Below are positions 23,455 to 33,157 of a DNA stretch of 64,000 nt, piece after piece. The stretch comes from Microbacterium forte (lineage in GTDB: Bacteria; Actinomycetota; Actinomycetes; Actinomycetales; Microbacteriaceae). Below the pieces are notes generated by a model. The model was not told the DNA's origin. It made no database searches and was given only the letters and a program-made list of their open reading frames with translations. A program made the position numbers and the translations under genes. The DNA lies in contig NZ_CP116871.1 of NCBI RefSeq assembly GCF_031885415.1, forward strand, positions 1,736,001 to 1,800,000. Direction: 5' to 3'. Within the stretch, counting starts at the first letter, position 1. Every line of letters begins with the position of its first letter.

Positions 23455-25980
23455 TCAGATCTGCGGGTCATCGGCGGCGGCACGTGCACTACGTCTGCGG
23501 ACCCAGAGGGCCAGCGCGCCCGCGCCGAACACGGTCAGGGAACCGGCGAGGATGTAGGGCAGCGCGCCCGTCCCCCCGGTGGTCGGAAGGCTCATCGCCG
23601 GAACATCGCGCACCGTGATGATCTGGCCTGTGGCGGTCACCGCCGCGTCGCCGCCTGCCGTGATGCTCACGGTGCGGTCGGGGTTGATGGTGAACTTCAC
23701 CGGCGCTGCGAGCAGGCTGAATCCGTCTGGTGCCGTCAGCTCGCTCAGCCAGTAGGTGCCGGCGGGGATGCTGTCGATCTGGAACAGTCCCGTCTCGATG
23801 CCGTTGATCGTGAACGGCAGCGCGGTGCCCGGCTCGCCGTTCGCGTCGGCGAGCACGGCGAACGAGGAGCCGTCCATGCGCACCCACGTGTTCGCGGATG
23901 CCTCGCCGACCTTCTCGATCTGCAACGGGATGCGGAACGGCTCGATCGGCGTCTCGGTGCTGTCGTTGTTCGAGCGCACCGGGCCGCCCTTGGGGTCGGT
24001 TCCCGTGGAGTAGGCCGTGTTGATGACCTTCTTCGCGTCGACATCGGCCTGTCCGATGACATACGGCGCATTCGCGACGCAGTGCGAGACCTGAGTGGGC
24101 GCGATGGTCGTGGGCGTGCACGTCACGGTGATGTTGCGCTGCGTCAGCCGGTCGTCGACCACCGTGATGTTCGCGACCGTGACGTTGCCGGTGTTGGTGA
24201 CGTCGAACGCGTACATGATGTGATCGCCGAGCCCGGTCACGCCGTCCTGGTCGACGTCGACGACCGAGGCCGTCTTGTCGAGCACGATCTCGGGCGTCCA
24301 TGTGGCCGGGATGATCTCGTCGTCCGTGTCGGTCACGGTGGGGCCGACGGCCGGAGTTCCGGTGGCGCGTGCGACGTTCGTCAGCGGTGCGTTGTCGATG
24401 TCCCCCTGCTGCACCACGTAGGTGGCCGTGCAGGTCATCTTGGCGCCGCTGGCGAGCGTGGAGCCCTGCGGCGGAACGCAGGTCAGGGCGCTCATGTCAC
24501 CGACACCGGAGAACGCGTCCTCGGTGATGCGCACATTCGTCAGGTTGGTGTTGAGCGTCGTGTTGGTCGGTGCCTTGGGAGTCGTGTTGGTCGCCACGAA
24601 GGAGTAGGTGATGACGTCGCCGACCTTGGTGTACACCTTGTCGGGGTCGGTGTCGCTGGTCACGGCGACCCCGTTCACGGCGGTGATGCTCTTGACGATG
24701 TCGATCGACGGCTGGATGACCTCGAGCGAGGCGTCGGCCGGCGGGTTCAGGTTCGTCGTGATGTTGGCCGGGCCGTTGATGTAGGTGCCGTTGACCGTCG
24801 AGGTGACGTCGACCGTGATCGTGCACGAGGCCTGGCCCAAAGCGAGGTCGCCGCCGGTGACCGACACCGAGGTTCCGCCTGCGGGTGCCGTGACCGCATA
24901 GGCCGCACCGGCGCGCTGGACGCAGGTTCCGCCGACGTTCGGCGCCGCCGCGATCTTGAGGTTCGCCGGCAGCGCGTCGGTGATGAACCAGTCGTTCTTG
25001 GCCATGAGGTCGCTCGTGTTCGTGACCGTGAGCGTCATCTTCGAGGTCGAGCCGTTCGTGATCACCGTCGGGCTGAACGCCTTGTCGAGCTGAGGAGTCA
25101 CATCGACGATCTGCGGCAGGTCGAAGGCGACGTCGTTGCCCGAACCCGTGGCGGTCGCGTTGAACAGCGTCAGGCCGAGGTTGGCCGTGGTTCCGACGGG
25201 CACCTGATAGGCAGCAGACTGCAGCTTCGCGGTCTGCGTGCCCCAGAAGGTGTTGTTCGTGCAGGGGTTCAGACCCGTGCTGAGCACGATCGGGTTGCCG
25301 TTGACGATCAGGCTGAACGTCTCCTTGGGCTGGTTCGCACCACCGGCGGCGGGGCAGTTGACCGCGGCGAAGTACGCCGACACGGCGTAGTAGTGTCCGG
25401 CGACCGCGGGGATGGTGTTGACCGTGCGGAACTGCGTGCCCGCGGCGATGACGCCGTTCGTCGCGTTGGTGTACGAGGTGAGCACCTGGTTCGTCGCGGC
25501 CTGAGCCGCCGTCTGCCCTTGCGCTGTGCCCAGTGCCGCCGCCATCTGCTGAAGCGTGGGCCAGGTCGTGGTCGGGTTGTTGAGGCAGCCGAGATCGGTG
25601 ACGGGCGCCGTCGGGGTCACGCTGCTCATGACCCATCCGTTGCACTGGTTGCCGGCGGGCGTGTACTGAGTCGAGGCGGTGTACGTCGAGTTGGCCGCGG
25701 CCGCGCCACCCGTGTAGTTCAGGATGCTGATCGGCAGGAGCGACGCGTTCTGGTTCGAGAAGTTCTCGGTGTACACGGGCGTGCCCGGCTGCGGGGTGCC
25801 GGGAGTGCCAGGCACCGTCGCCGCGGCCGTGATGCCGCTGTTGGGGGCGAGAGTCGCGCCGGCGACGAGCACGCCGGCGATGGCGAGCACGCCGAGCAGC
25901 CGCGTCATCGCCCGTCGGCGAGGCGCGACTCCGGAGCGTGATGACCGCTCCGTCGTGCGGTGGTGCGAGCGAATGCTCAT
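23455..25980 (-). CDS. large LPXTG-anchored surface protein, probable pilus tip adhesin (841 aa)
   Basis: Exported, wall- or pilus-linked protein. A long basic N-terminus precedes the signal core LLGVLAIAGVLVAGATLA. Residues about 60-290 form an N-terminal domain with several Cys, possibly the binding head. Then come DUF11-type beta-sandwich repeats (for example TLTVTNTSDLMAKNDWFITD) and a SpaA-like prealbumin domain with an E-box (YWLSELTAPDGFSLL). The sorting signal is LPTTG at 798-802, a hydrophobic stretch and WVRRRSARAAADD. It lies first in the operon, as tip pilins often do. The start at 25980 has only weak GGGA upstream; ATG 25908 is an alternative. The ligand is unknown. Confidence 0.9.
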   Translation of the reverse strand: MSIRSHHRTTERSSRSGVAPRRRAMTRLLGVLAIAGVLVAGATLAPNSGITAAATVPGTPGTPQPGTPVYTENFSNQNASLLPISILNYTGGAAAANSTYTASTQYTPAGNQCNGWVMSSVTPTAPVTDLGCLNNPTTTWPTLQQMAAALGTAQGQTAAQAATNQVLTSYTNATNGVIAAGTQFRTVNTIPAVAGHYYAVSAYFAAVNCPAAGGANQPKETFSLIVNGNPIVLSTGLNPCTNNTFWGTQTAKLQSAAYQVPVGTTANLGLTLFNATATGSGNDVAFDLPQIVDVTPQLDKAFSPTVITNGSTSKMTLTVTNTSDLMAKNDWFITDALPANLKIAAAPNVGGTCVQRAGAAYAVTAPAGGTSVSVTGGDLALGQASCTITVDVTSTVNGTYINGPANITTNLNPPADASLEVIQPSIDIVKSITAVNGVAVTSDTDPDKVYTKVGDVITYSFVATNTTPKAPTNTTLNTNLTNVRITEDAFSGVGDMSALTCVPPQGSTLASGAKMTCTATYVVQQGDIDNAPLTNVARATGTPAVGPTVTDTDDEIIPATWTPEIVLDKTASVVDVDQDGVTGLGDHIMYAFDVTNTGNVTVANITVVDDRLTQRNITVTCTPTTIAPTQVSHCVANAPYVIGQADVDAKKVINTAYSTGTDPKGGPVRSNNDSTETPIEPFRIPLQIEKVGEASANTWVRMDGSSFAVLADANGEPGTALPFTINGIETGLFQIDSIPAGTYWLSELTAPDGFSLLAAPVKFTINPDRTVSITAGGDAAVTATGQIITVRDVPAMSLPTTGGTGALPYILAGSLTVFGAGALALWVRRRSARAAADDPQI

Positions 25981-26192
25981 GAATGTCCCAATCCCGGCGC
26001 GCCGATCCCGTCCGCCACGTACGGCGAGCAGGAGAGGCGCATGCCTTGTCCCCGAAAAGTCGTGTGTGTCCCCAGTGCGAACAGGAAGCAGAAGCTGCCT
26101 GTCACATACCCAGACCTGGATGCGGAGTTTTTATGACGGGCGCGAGAAAAAACTTTTCGAGGGTCTCCGCGGGCCTGGCCTAAGCTCGCAGC

Positions 26193-26840
26193 ATGTTCAG
26201 CGCCGAGACCCTTGCGACCTTCGTCGTGGCCGCGTTCGTGATGGTCGTGATCCCTGGGCCGACGGTGCTCTTCACGATCGGCAGAGCGATGGCCCTGGGG
26301 CGGCTCGGCGGATTTCTCAGCATCCTGGGCACGGCGCTCGGGTCGATCGTGCTGGTCGTCGGCGTCGCGCTGGGGGTGGGCACGGTGGTGGCGCAGTCGA
26401 TCGTGCTCTTCACGATCGTGAAGGTGCTCGGCGCCGGCTACCTGGTGTTCCTCGGCATCCAGGCGATCAGGCATCGCAAGGACTCCGCGGCCACGATGAC
26501 CGGGCCGGTGGCGAGGCGATCAGGCGTGCGGCTGCTCGTCGAGGGTTTCGTCGTCGGCGTCACCAACCCCAAGTCGATCGCCTTCTTCCTGGCGATCCTC
26601 CCGCAGTTCGTCGACCTGCACGCGGGGTCGGTGCCGATGCAGCTGTTCGTGCTCGGCGCGATCGTCGTCGCGATCGGTGTCGCCTGCGATGCGATCTGGG
26701 TGCTGCTCGCCAGCGGCGCCCGTGAGTGGTTCGGTCGATCTCCTCGCCGCATCGAGGCCATGGGCGCCACCGGAGGTGGGCTCATGATCGGCCTCGGCGC
26801 GTTCCTGCTGCTGTGGAGCGAGAAGCCCGCTAACGGCTGA
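26193..26840 (+). CDS. LysE/RhtB-family exporter (215 aa)
   Basis: Six-span membrane protein that exports amino acids or related metabolites. The family signature is in the first span and loop (VIPGPTVLFTIGRAMALGR), and a second conserved segment GFVVGVTNPKSIAFFLAI is present. The -10 TAAGCT (26181-26186) ends six bases before the ATG and there is no Shine-Dalgarno, so a leaderless mRNA is likely. The substrate is not predictable. It is divergent from the pilus operon and convergent with the DUF1206 gene. Confidence 0.92.
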   Translation: MFSAETLATFVVAAFVMVVIPGPTVLFTIGRAMALGRLGGFLSILGTALGSIVLVVGVALGVGTVVAQSIVLFTIVKVLGAGYLVFLGIQAIRHRKDSAATMTGPVARRSGVRLLVEGFVVGVTNPKSIAFFLAILPQFVDLHAGSVPMQLFVLGAIVVAIGVACDAIWVLLASGAREWFGRSPRRIEAMGATGGGLMIGLGAFLLLWSEKPANG

Positions 26841-26849
26841 GGCGCAGCG

Positions 26850-27647
26850 TCACATCCGTGCGAAGCGCGCGCGGACCATCGAGAAGATGCCGTAGATCGC
26901 GAGTCCGACCCCGACGAGCCAGAGGATCGCGCGGCCCTGGGGCAGGTCGATCAGACTCCGCAGGGCTCCATCCAGGCCCGCAGCCTTCTCGGGGTCCTGC
27001 GTCCACGCCGCGACGACGAACAGCAAGCCGGTCACGGTGATCGCGATGCCCTTGGCGATGTAGCCCGCGATGCCGAGGGCGATGATCCCGGGCCGCGAGG
27101 GCCCCTCCGGAACATCCATCGTCTTCTCGAAGCCCCGGGTGAAGCCGATGACGATGAACCCGACACCCACACCCGCCACGGTGAGCCCGATGATGATGAG
27201 CAGCACGATCCCGCCGGGAGCACCGAGGATCACCGCGCTGAGGGCGCGCAGCGTCGTCTCGGACTCGACATGCCCTCCGAAGGCGAAGATCAGCGCAAGG
27301 CCGGCGATCACGAGGTACGCGCCCGCGATGCCGATGAGCTTGATCCTCATCCCCCATTTGCGGGGCTCCTTGCCGCGGGCGAGGAGCCCGCTGGCGATCT
27401 GCCACACGGCAAGGGCGACCAGCGCCACCGCGACCAGCCCGAGAACCAGCCCGCCGACGGGGGTCGAGCGGATCTGCTCCATCGCTCCGTCCTGGTCGGC
27501 GTCGCCGCCGCCGCCTGTGGCGATGGAGACGGCGATCGCCCCGATGATGATGTGCACGAGACCGACCACGACGAAACCTGCCCGCGCCACCCGTCGGAAG
27601 GCATCGGATCGCTGCGCGGTGCGCGCGGCACCCTTCGCTGAGGTCAT
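26850..27647 (-). CDS. DUF1206 membrane protein (265 aa)
   Basis: Integral membrane protein of about six spans, with three internal repeats of two spans each beginning with R-x-G-F-V-V-G-L-V-H, A-G-A-Y-L-V-I-A-G and A-G-Y-I-A-K-G-I. This is the DUF1206 pattern. No function is established for the family. A -10 TATCCT (27659-27654) lies six bases before the ATG, without a Shine-Dalgarno, so the mRNA may be leaderless, although no good -35 was found. Confidence 0.85.
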   Translation of the reverse strand: MTSAKGAARTAQRSDAFRRVARAGFVVVGLVHIIIGAIAVSIATGGGGDADQDGAMEQIRSTPVGGLVLGLVAVALVALAVWQIASGLLARGKEPRKWGMRIKLIGIAGAYLVIAGLALIFAFGGHVESETTLRALSAVILGAPGGIVLLIIIGLTVAGVGVGFIVIGFTRGFEKTMDVPEGPSRPGIIALGIAGYIAKGIAITVTGLLFVVAAWTQDPEKAAGLDGALRSLIDLPQGRAILWLVGVGLAIYGIFSMVRARFARM

Positions 27648-27712
27648 CCGAGCAGGATATCCCCCGCCACGAAGAACGCCGGAGGGGTTGCGCGGAGCGC
27701 GCTCGACACTCG

Positions 27713-28345
27713 TCAGCCGGTGCGCTCCACGGGCTGGCGCAGGATCGTCCGGAGCTTCGACGGATCGACGCGCCTGACATCGCTGAGGTAGACCTCGTGG
27801 TGCAGCCCCGTCATGGCCAGATCGTTCTCGGGGATGAACCGGTGGTGCAGCTCGTCGAGCACCGGGGCCTCATCGTCGTATGAGCCGACGTGAAGGGTCT
27901 GCACGCACAGTCCCTCGTCGAGGGTCTCGAGCCGCACGGACCGCAGCGCGGGAGATGCCTGCTTCTTCCTCGCGAGCTTCTCCTCGACCGTGTCGACCGC
28001 GCGATCGAACATCTCGCGGGTGACGTGCTCCGGCACCATGATCATGAGCGTCCATTCCCACGCCGACTTGTCGCGGCGCGATGTGAACGACTCCATGTCG
28101 GGTGCGTGCCACTGCCCCTCGAGAGGCATCACGACCGTGTCGATCCCGAGCTGGTCCCTGCTCGCGAACTTGAGCGTGTAGGCGACGGGGAAGAGGGCGG
28201 ACACCGCATCCTGATACGCCTGGGCACTGTTCGGGTCGCCCGCGCCGTCGACCATCAGGTACTGCATCGGGGGCACCTCGAGGATGCGGAACTCACCGCG
28301 CTTCGCCCGATAGGCGTCGAGGGTCTTCTTGGGATCGAGCGCCAT
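27713..28345 (-). CDS. GyrI-like small-molecule-binding domain protein (210 aa)
   Basis: A stand-alone GyrI/BmrR-type effector-binding fold. The sequence begins MALDPKKTLDAYRAKRGEF and contains the family pattern QYLMVDGAGDPNS, then YTLKFASRDQLGID and HHEVYLSDVRRVDPSKLRTI near the end. Such proteins bind, and some hydrolyse, small xenobiotics. AGGAC precedes the chosen ATG at 28345; the open frame continues upstream without support. The adjacent AraC regulator at 28455 carries a related effector domain, so the pair may respond to the same compounds. Confidence 0.88.
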   Translation of the reverse strand: MALDPKKTLDAYRAKRGEFRILEVPPMQYLMVDGAGDPNSAQAYQDAVSALFPVAYTLKFASRDQLGIDTVVMPLEGQWHAPDMESFTSRRDKSAWEWTLMIMVPEHVTREMFDRAVDTVEEKLARKKQASPALRSVRLETLDEGLCVQTLHVGSYDDEAPVLDELHHRFIPENDLAMTGLHHEVYLSDVRRVDPSKLRTILRQPVERTG

Positions 28346-28454
28346 CGCGGGTCCTCTCACGGCGGCATCGGCATCCGACCGTCGCCACAGTGTCGCACGG
28401 GCCGCAGACATCGGGTGGGCGGCGCGACGGTCCGTGCCGCCCACCCGAGTCGCG

Positions 28455-29318
28455 TCACGTCGGCTCGACCGCCAGCCAGAGCTCGCACGACGCGTGCGAG
28501 CCGGTGAACTCGAGGTACCGCACGATCGACGGACCAGGGCGCAGCCGCCAGGGGTTCGACGGGAACCACTCGGTCGCCGTGGCCGCCCAGAGGGTCTGCA
28601 GGGTCTCAGGGAACGGACCTGACGCGGAGAAGACCGCCCACGCGCCCGCCTCGACCCGGATGGCGTCGAGGTCGTCGGGAACCACGGTGGATGCAGACAC
28701 GGAGACGCCATGCAGATAGGTGAGCTCCGTCCCCTCCGGCGCGTCCGGTGCGACATCACCGGTGACGGCGAGGATTCCGCCGGGTTCCGCGTCGCTCATC
28801 GCCTTCAGCCTGAGATGCTCTTCGGGTGCGATCGAGGCGATGTGCGCCTGGATGTGCGGATTCGCGCCCTCGTGGATGAGCGGCACTCGCGCGGCGTGGC
28901 CGACGAGCACGAGCTCTGGGGTGGTGGTGATGGTGACGTCCATCTGGGTGCTCCCTTCGACGCTCAGGCGGAACCGGAGCGTGGGTTGTGTGCGGAGAGG
29001 ACCCCCGTCGCGGCGCGCGTCGACCGGACTGATCCCGTGCACGGCGCGGAACGCGCGGCCGAACGCCTCGTTCGAGCCGTAGCCGTGTCTCACCGCGACA
29101 TCGAGCACGTTGGGGGCGCCGGCGGCGAGTTCTGCTCCGGCGAGCGTCATCCGGCGGCGGCGGACATACTCCGACAGCGGCATCCCGGCCAGAGCCGAGA
29201 ACATCCGCCGCAGGTGGTACTCCGTCGTCCCGTGGACACGAGCGAACCCGGCGACGTCGATCTCGTCTGCGGCGTCCGCCTCGACGAGATCGACCAGTGC
29301 GTTGAGCGTTCCGATCAT
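28455..29318 (-). CDS. AraC-family regulator with GyrI-like effector domain (287 aa)
   Basis: The N-terminal two helix-turn-helix motifs of the AraC family occupy residues 1-105 (FARVHGTTEYHLRRMFSALA; VAVRHGYGSNEAFGRAFRAV). A GyrI-like effector-binding domain fills residues about 125-287. This is the Rob/TipA-like logic in which the ligand domain controls DNA binding. AAAGGAGG precedes the ATG. It is followed 109 bases later by a stand-alone GyrI-like gene on the same strand, a likely target. Confidence 0.92.
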   Translation of the reverse strand: MIGTLNALVDLVEADAADEIDVAGFARVHGTTEYHLRRMFSALAGMPLSEYVRRRRMTLAGAELAAGAPNVLDVAVRHGYGSNEAFGRAFRAVHGISPVDARRDGGPLRTQPTLRFRLSVEGSTQMDVTITTTPELVLVGHAARVPLIHEGANPHIQAHIASIAPEEHLRLKAMSDAEPGGILAVTGDVAPDAPEGTELTYLHGVSVSASTVVPDDLDAIRVEAGAWAVFSASGPFPETLQTLWAATATEWFPSNPWRLRPGPSIVRYLEFTGSHASCELWLAVEPT

Positions 29319-29406
29319 GAGGTCCTCCTTTCCTCACCATCGTGCGATCCGAGGGTGTGCCGCGACCCGACTTTCCGCGTCGGATCCGATCAGTCGCCTC
29401 GCGAGG

Positions 29407-30576
29407 TCAGCTGCGCTCCCCCGGATCCGCGAGCAGGTCGGCGAGGGCCAGTTCGGCCGCGCCGATCAGCAGCCTGTCGGCGCCGAGAGCGGCAGGACGG
29501 ATCTCGAGCGTCTCCGCGCTCTCCGGCATCGCCAGCGCACGCACGTCGTCCGCGATCTGCGTCGCCCTCAGATCGGCGATCGTCGCGAGGAACCCTCCGA
29601 GCACGACGAGAGCGGGGTTGAGCACGTTGACGGCGTTGGCCAGCGCCCCCGCGAGCACACGCGCCTGACGCGTGATCTCATCAGCCACCACCGCCGATCC
29701 GGATTCCGAGAGCTCGGCGTCGAGCGTCTCGTCATCCGCCGTATCGAGGCCCACCGCGTCGAGCAGCAGACGGCGACTCACCTCGGCCTCGAGCACGCCA
29801 TCGGCGGTGCGGCGATCCGCGTCTGCAGAGATCCGCGGCCTGTTCTGGCCGAACTCCCCCGCGTATCCGCCCGCGCCGGCGACCGGCTTGCCGTTGACGA
29901 TCAGGCCGCCGCCGATGCCCGACGCACCTCCGTTCAGGTAGACGACGTCGTCGATGCCGCGGCCGGCGCCGTAGCGGTGCTCGGCGATGGCCCCGAGCGT
30001 CGCATCATTGTCGACGAAGGCGGCAGACGACGTGGCCGCGGAGACGAGGTCGGCGAGCGGCACGTCGGTCCAGCCCAGATGCGGCGCGTTGCGCACGACC
30101 CCGTCGGAGGCGCGCACGAGACCGGGCACGGCGACGCCGATGGCCGCGATCCGCGCATCGGCGAGCGGCCCCTCGCGCCATGCGGCGATGCGCTCGGCGA
30201 TCGTCGCCGCGACGACTCCGGGTGTCGGCACCGTCTCGTTCGGCAGGCGTTCGCGCACGAGGATGCTGCGGTCGAGGCCGACCGCAGCGATCTCGATCGC
30301 ATCGACCTCCGGGTTCACAGCGATGGCGACGATGCGAGCCGAGGCCGTCACGACCGGCGACGGTCGACCCACACGACCGGCGACATCCGGGACCCGCTCG
30401 TCGACGAGCCCCCGTCTGACGAGCTCTGCGACGAGGTCGGCGATCGTCGAGCGGTTGAGCCCCGTCTGCTCGGTGAGAGCTGCTCTCGACTGGGCGCCGT
30501 TCTCGTGCACGAGCCGCAGGATGAGGGAGAGATTGTGGGGGCGGGTGCCCAGCGCGGGGCTCGACTGCGACGGCAT
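29407..30576 (-). CDS. xylR: XylR, ROK-family xylose repressor (389 aa)
   Basis: Repressor with an N-terminal winged helix (about residues 10-65, EQTGLNRSTIADLVAELVRRG) and a ROK sugar-kinase-like domain. ROK hallmarks such as GVAVPGLV, the DNDA region and GAGGYAGEFGQ are visible. The zinc-binding Cys cluster of classical ROK kinases is not apparent, which is usual in many ROK repressors. The start at ATG 30576 is preferred, because the -10 TACAGT ends exactly six bases upstream (leaderless). It is divergent from xylA, with a dyad operator between. Xylose or a derivative is the expected inducer. Confidence 0.9.
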   Translation of the reverse strand: MPSQSSPALGTRPHNLSLILRLVHENGAQSRAALTEQTGLNRSTIADLVAELVRRGLVDERVPDVAGRVGRPSPVVTASARIVAIAVNPEVDAIEIAAVGLDRSILVRERLPNETVPTPGVVAATIAERIAAWREGPLADARIAAIGVAVPGLVRASDGVVRNAPHLGWTDVPLADLVSAATSSAAFVDNDATLGAIAEHRYGAGRGIDDVVYLNGGASGIGGGLIVNGKPVAGAGGYAGEFGQNRPRISADADRRTADGVLEAEVSRRLLLDAVGLDTADDETLDAELSESGSAVVADEITRQARVLAGALANAVNVLNPALVVLGGFLATIADLRATQIADDVRALAMPESAETLEIRPAALGADRLLIGAAELALADLLADPGERS

Positions 30577-30582
30577 CCCTTC

Positions 30583-30636
30583 ACTGTAGGGGGTGGACGC
30601 GCCCCCTGTCATGAGATATGTTGTCAAGCACAACTT
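30583..30636. promoter_or_regulatory. divergent xylR/xylA promoters with overlapping XylR operator
   Basis: For xylA (+): TGGACG (30594-30599), a 17-base spacer, TATGTT (30617-30622). For xylR (-): ATGACA (30612-30607), an 18-base spacer, TACAGT (30588-30583), six bases before the ATG. The inverted repeat ATGTTGT-CAAGC-ACAACTT (30618-30636) overlaps the xylA -10 and start site, so a bound ROK repressor would block xylA. Confidence 0.7.
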
Positions 30637-30662
30637 ATTCGATGACCTGCACAGGAGCAGCC

Positions 30663-31850
30663 ATGAGCACCCCTACCCGCGATGACAAGTTCTCCTTCGG
30701 CCTGTGGACCGTCGGCTACAACGGCGCAGACCCCTTCGGCGGCCCCACCCGGCCGGCGCTCGACGTGGTGCACGCCGTCGAGAAGCTCGCCGAGCTCGGC
30801 GCCTACGGTCTGACCTTCCACGACGACGACCTGTTCGCCTTCGGATCGACCGACGCCGAGCGCCAGACGCAGATCGACCGACTCAAGGGCGCTCTCGACG
30901 ACACGGGCCTCGTCGTGCCGATGGTCACCACCAACCTGTTCAGCGCACCCATCTTCAAGGACGGCGGCTTCACGTCGAACGACCGCGATGTGCGCCGGTA
31001 CGCCCTGCGCAAGGTGTTCCGCCAGCTCGACCTCGGCGCGGAGCTCGGCGCCAAGACGTTCGTCATGTGGGGTGGGCGCGAGGGTGCCGAGTACGACTCC
31101 GCGAAGGACATCCGCCAGGCACTCGAGCGCTACCGCGAGGCCGTGAACCTGCTCGGCGACTACGTCACCGACAAGGGCTACGACATCCGGTTCGCGATCG
31201 AGCCGAAGCCCAACGAGCCGCGCGGCGACATCCTGCTGCCGACCCTCGGACACGCGATCGCCTTCATCGATTCGCTCGAGCGCCCCGAGCTCGTCGGCGT
31301 GAACCCCGAGGTGGGTCACGAGCAGATGGCCGGACTCAACTTCACCGCCGGCATCGCGCAGGCGCTCTTCCACGGCAAGCTCTTCCACATCGATCTCAAC
31401 GGTCAGCGCGGCATCAAGTACGACCAGGACCTCGTCTTCGGTCACGGCGACCTGCACAACGCCTTCTCGCTCGTCGACCTGCTCGAGAACGGCGGCCCCG
31501 GCGGAGTGCCCGCCTACGACGGCCCCCGCCACTTCGACTACAAACCGAGCCGCACCGAAGACGAGAAGGGCGTCTGGGACTCGGCGGCCGCGAACATGCG
31601 CACCTACCTGCTCCTGAAGGAGCGCGCTGCGGCGTTCCGCGCCGACCCCGAGGTGCAGGAGGCACTCGCAGCGGCTCGCGTCGACGAGCTCTCGACGCCG
31701 ACCCTCAACCCCGGAGAGAGCTACGACGACTTCCTCGCCGACCGCTCGGCATACGAGGACTTCGACGCGAACTCCTACTTCGGCGGCAAGGGCTTCGGCT
31801 TCGTCCGACTGCAGCAGCTCGCGACCGAGCACCTGCTCGGCGCTCGCTGA
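30663..31850 (+). CDS. xylA: xylose isomerase (395 aa)
   Basis: Metal-dependent isomerase converting D-xylose to D-xylulose. It is of the short class I type found in actinobacteria. The catalytic His and Asp are H53 and D56 in TFHDDDLF, and the metal-site segments [11 protein letters not shown] and [13 protein letters not shown] are intact. AGGAG lies five bases before the ATG at 30663. It is followed after 5 bases by xylB and is divergent from xylR. Confidence 0.97.
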   Translation: MSTPTRDDKFSFGLWTVGYNGADPFGGPTRPALDVVHAVEKLAELGAYGLTFHDDDLFAFGSTDAERQTQIDRLKGALDDTGLVVPMVTTNLFSAPIFKDGGFTSNDRDVRRYALRKVFRQLDLGAELGAKTFVMWGGREGAEYDSAKDIRQALERYREAVNLLGDYVTDKGYDIRFAIEPKPNEPRGDILLPTLGHAIAFIDSLERPELVGVNPEVGHEQMAGLNFTAGIAQALFHGKLFHIDLNGQRGIKYDQDLVFGHGDLHNAFSLVDLLENGGPGGVPAYDGPRHFDYKPSRTEDEKGVWDSAAANMRTYLLLKERAAAFRADPEVQEALAAARVDELSTPTLNPGESYDDFLADRSAYEDFDANSYFGGKGFGFVRLQQLATEHLLGAR

Positions 31851-31855
31851 TCGAC

Positions 31856-33142
31856 ATGCCGCTGGTTCTCGGGGTCGACTCGTCGACCCAGTCCTGCAAG
31901 GCCGTCGTCGTCGACACGGCGACCGGAGCGGTCGTCCGCGCCGGTCGCGCGACGCACCCTGACGGGACGTCGGTCGACCCCGAGGCCTGGTGGCGTGCCC
32001 TGAACGCCGCGATCACGGAGGCCGGCTCTCTCGACGAGATCGAGGCCTGGTCGATCGGCGGGCAGCAGCACGGCCTGGTGGCGCTCGACGAATCCGGCCG
32101 TGTCATCCGCGATGCACTGCTGTGGAACGACACGCGCTCCGCAGGGGCGGCGGCGGAACTGATCGCCGAGTACGGAGCAACAGAGCTGGCCGCGCGCACC
32201 GGGCTCGTTCCTGTGGCCTCGTTCACGATCACGAAGCTGCGCTGGCTGCGCGATCACGAGCCCGAGAACGCGGCACGGGTGGCGGCGGTCGCTCTTCCGC
32301 ACGACTGGCTGACGTGGCGCCTGCGCGGCTTCGGCCCCGAGAACCCGGTGCTCGACGAGCTCGTGACCGATCGGTCGGATGCGTCGGGCACGGGCTACTG
32401 GAATCCGTCGACGGGCGAGTACGACCGTGAGCTGCTGGTCGCCGCTCTGGGGCACGATGCGATCCTGCCCCGGGTGCTCGCACACGACGAGTGGACGACG
32501 GATGCCGATGGTCGGCGCGTCGGCGCCGGAGCCGGAGACAACGCCGCTGCCGCACTCGGACTCGGTGCCGTGCCCGGGGATGTGGTCGTGTCGATCGGCA
32601 CATCCGGCACGGTGTGTGCGATCAGCACCACCCCGCTGAGCGATGCGACCGGAACTGTGGCAGGGTTCGCCGATGCCTCGGGCAACTTCCTCCCTCTCGT
32701 CGCCACGCTCAACGCGGCCCGGGTCGTCGACGTGACGGCAGCACTGCTCGGTGTGACGCACGACGAGTTCAGCGATCTCGCTCTGCAGGCCACGCCGGGC
32801 GCGGACGGACTCACGCTGCTCCCCTACTTCGAGGGCGAGCGCACACCCAACCTGCCGGATGCCACGGCATCCCTCTCGGGCATGACACTGGCATCCACGA
32901 CGAGGCAGAACCTGGCACGCGCTGCGGTCGAGGGGATGCTGCGCGGACTGGGCGCGGGCCTCGACGCGCTGCGCGACCTCGGCATCCCTCTCGAGCGCGC
33001 CCTGCTGATCGGCGGCGGCGCGCAGTCGGAGGCCGTGCGCCGCGTCGCGCCGGAGATCCTCGGTCTCCCTGTCGAGGTGCCGGAACCCGGTGAGTACGTG
33101 GCGATCGGCGCTGCGCGCCAGGCTGCTCTGATCGTCGACTGA
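31856..33142 (+). CDS. xylB: xylulokinase (428 aa)
   Basis: FGGY-family kinase phosphorylating D-xylulose to D-xylulose-5-phosphate, which enters the pentose phosphate pathway. The N-terminal phosphate-binding segment [15 protein letters not shown], the sugar-binding [10 protein letters not shown], the catalytic D228 in [11 protein letters not shown] and the nucleotide-binding [13 protein letters not shown] are all present. The length is slightly short for the family (about 480) but the domains are complete. It starts 5 bases after xylA, so it is in the same operon. Confidence 0.95.
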   Translation: MPLVLGVDSSTQSCKAVVVDTATGAVVRAGRATHPDGTSVDPEAWWRALNAAITEAGSLDEIEAWSIGGQQHGLVALDESGRVIRDALLWNDTRSAGAAAELIAEYGATELAARTGLVPVASFTITKLRWLRDHEPENAARVAAVALPHDWLTWRLRGFGPENPVLDELVTDRSDASGTGYWNPSTGEYDRELLVAALGHDAILPRVLAHDEWTTDADGRRVGAGAGDNAAAALGLGAVPGDVVVSIGTSGTVCAISTTPLSDATGTVAGFADASGNFLPLVATLNAARVVDVTAALLGVTHDEFSDLALQATPGADGLTLLPYFEGERTPNLPDATASLSGMTLASTTRQNLARAAVEGMLRGLGAGLDALRDLGIPLERALLIGGGAQSEAVRRVAPEILGLPVEVPEPGEYVAIGAARQAALIVD

Positions 33143-33157
33143 TCCCGCGCACCTGCC

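Noticed and set aside
25981-26192. A shared ECF-type promoter for the adhesin gene
   Set aside because: No GGAAC element on the minus strand was found in this gap, so direct control by the sigma-sensor proteins is not supported by sequence alone.
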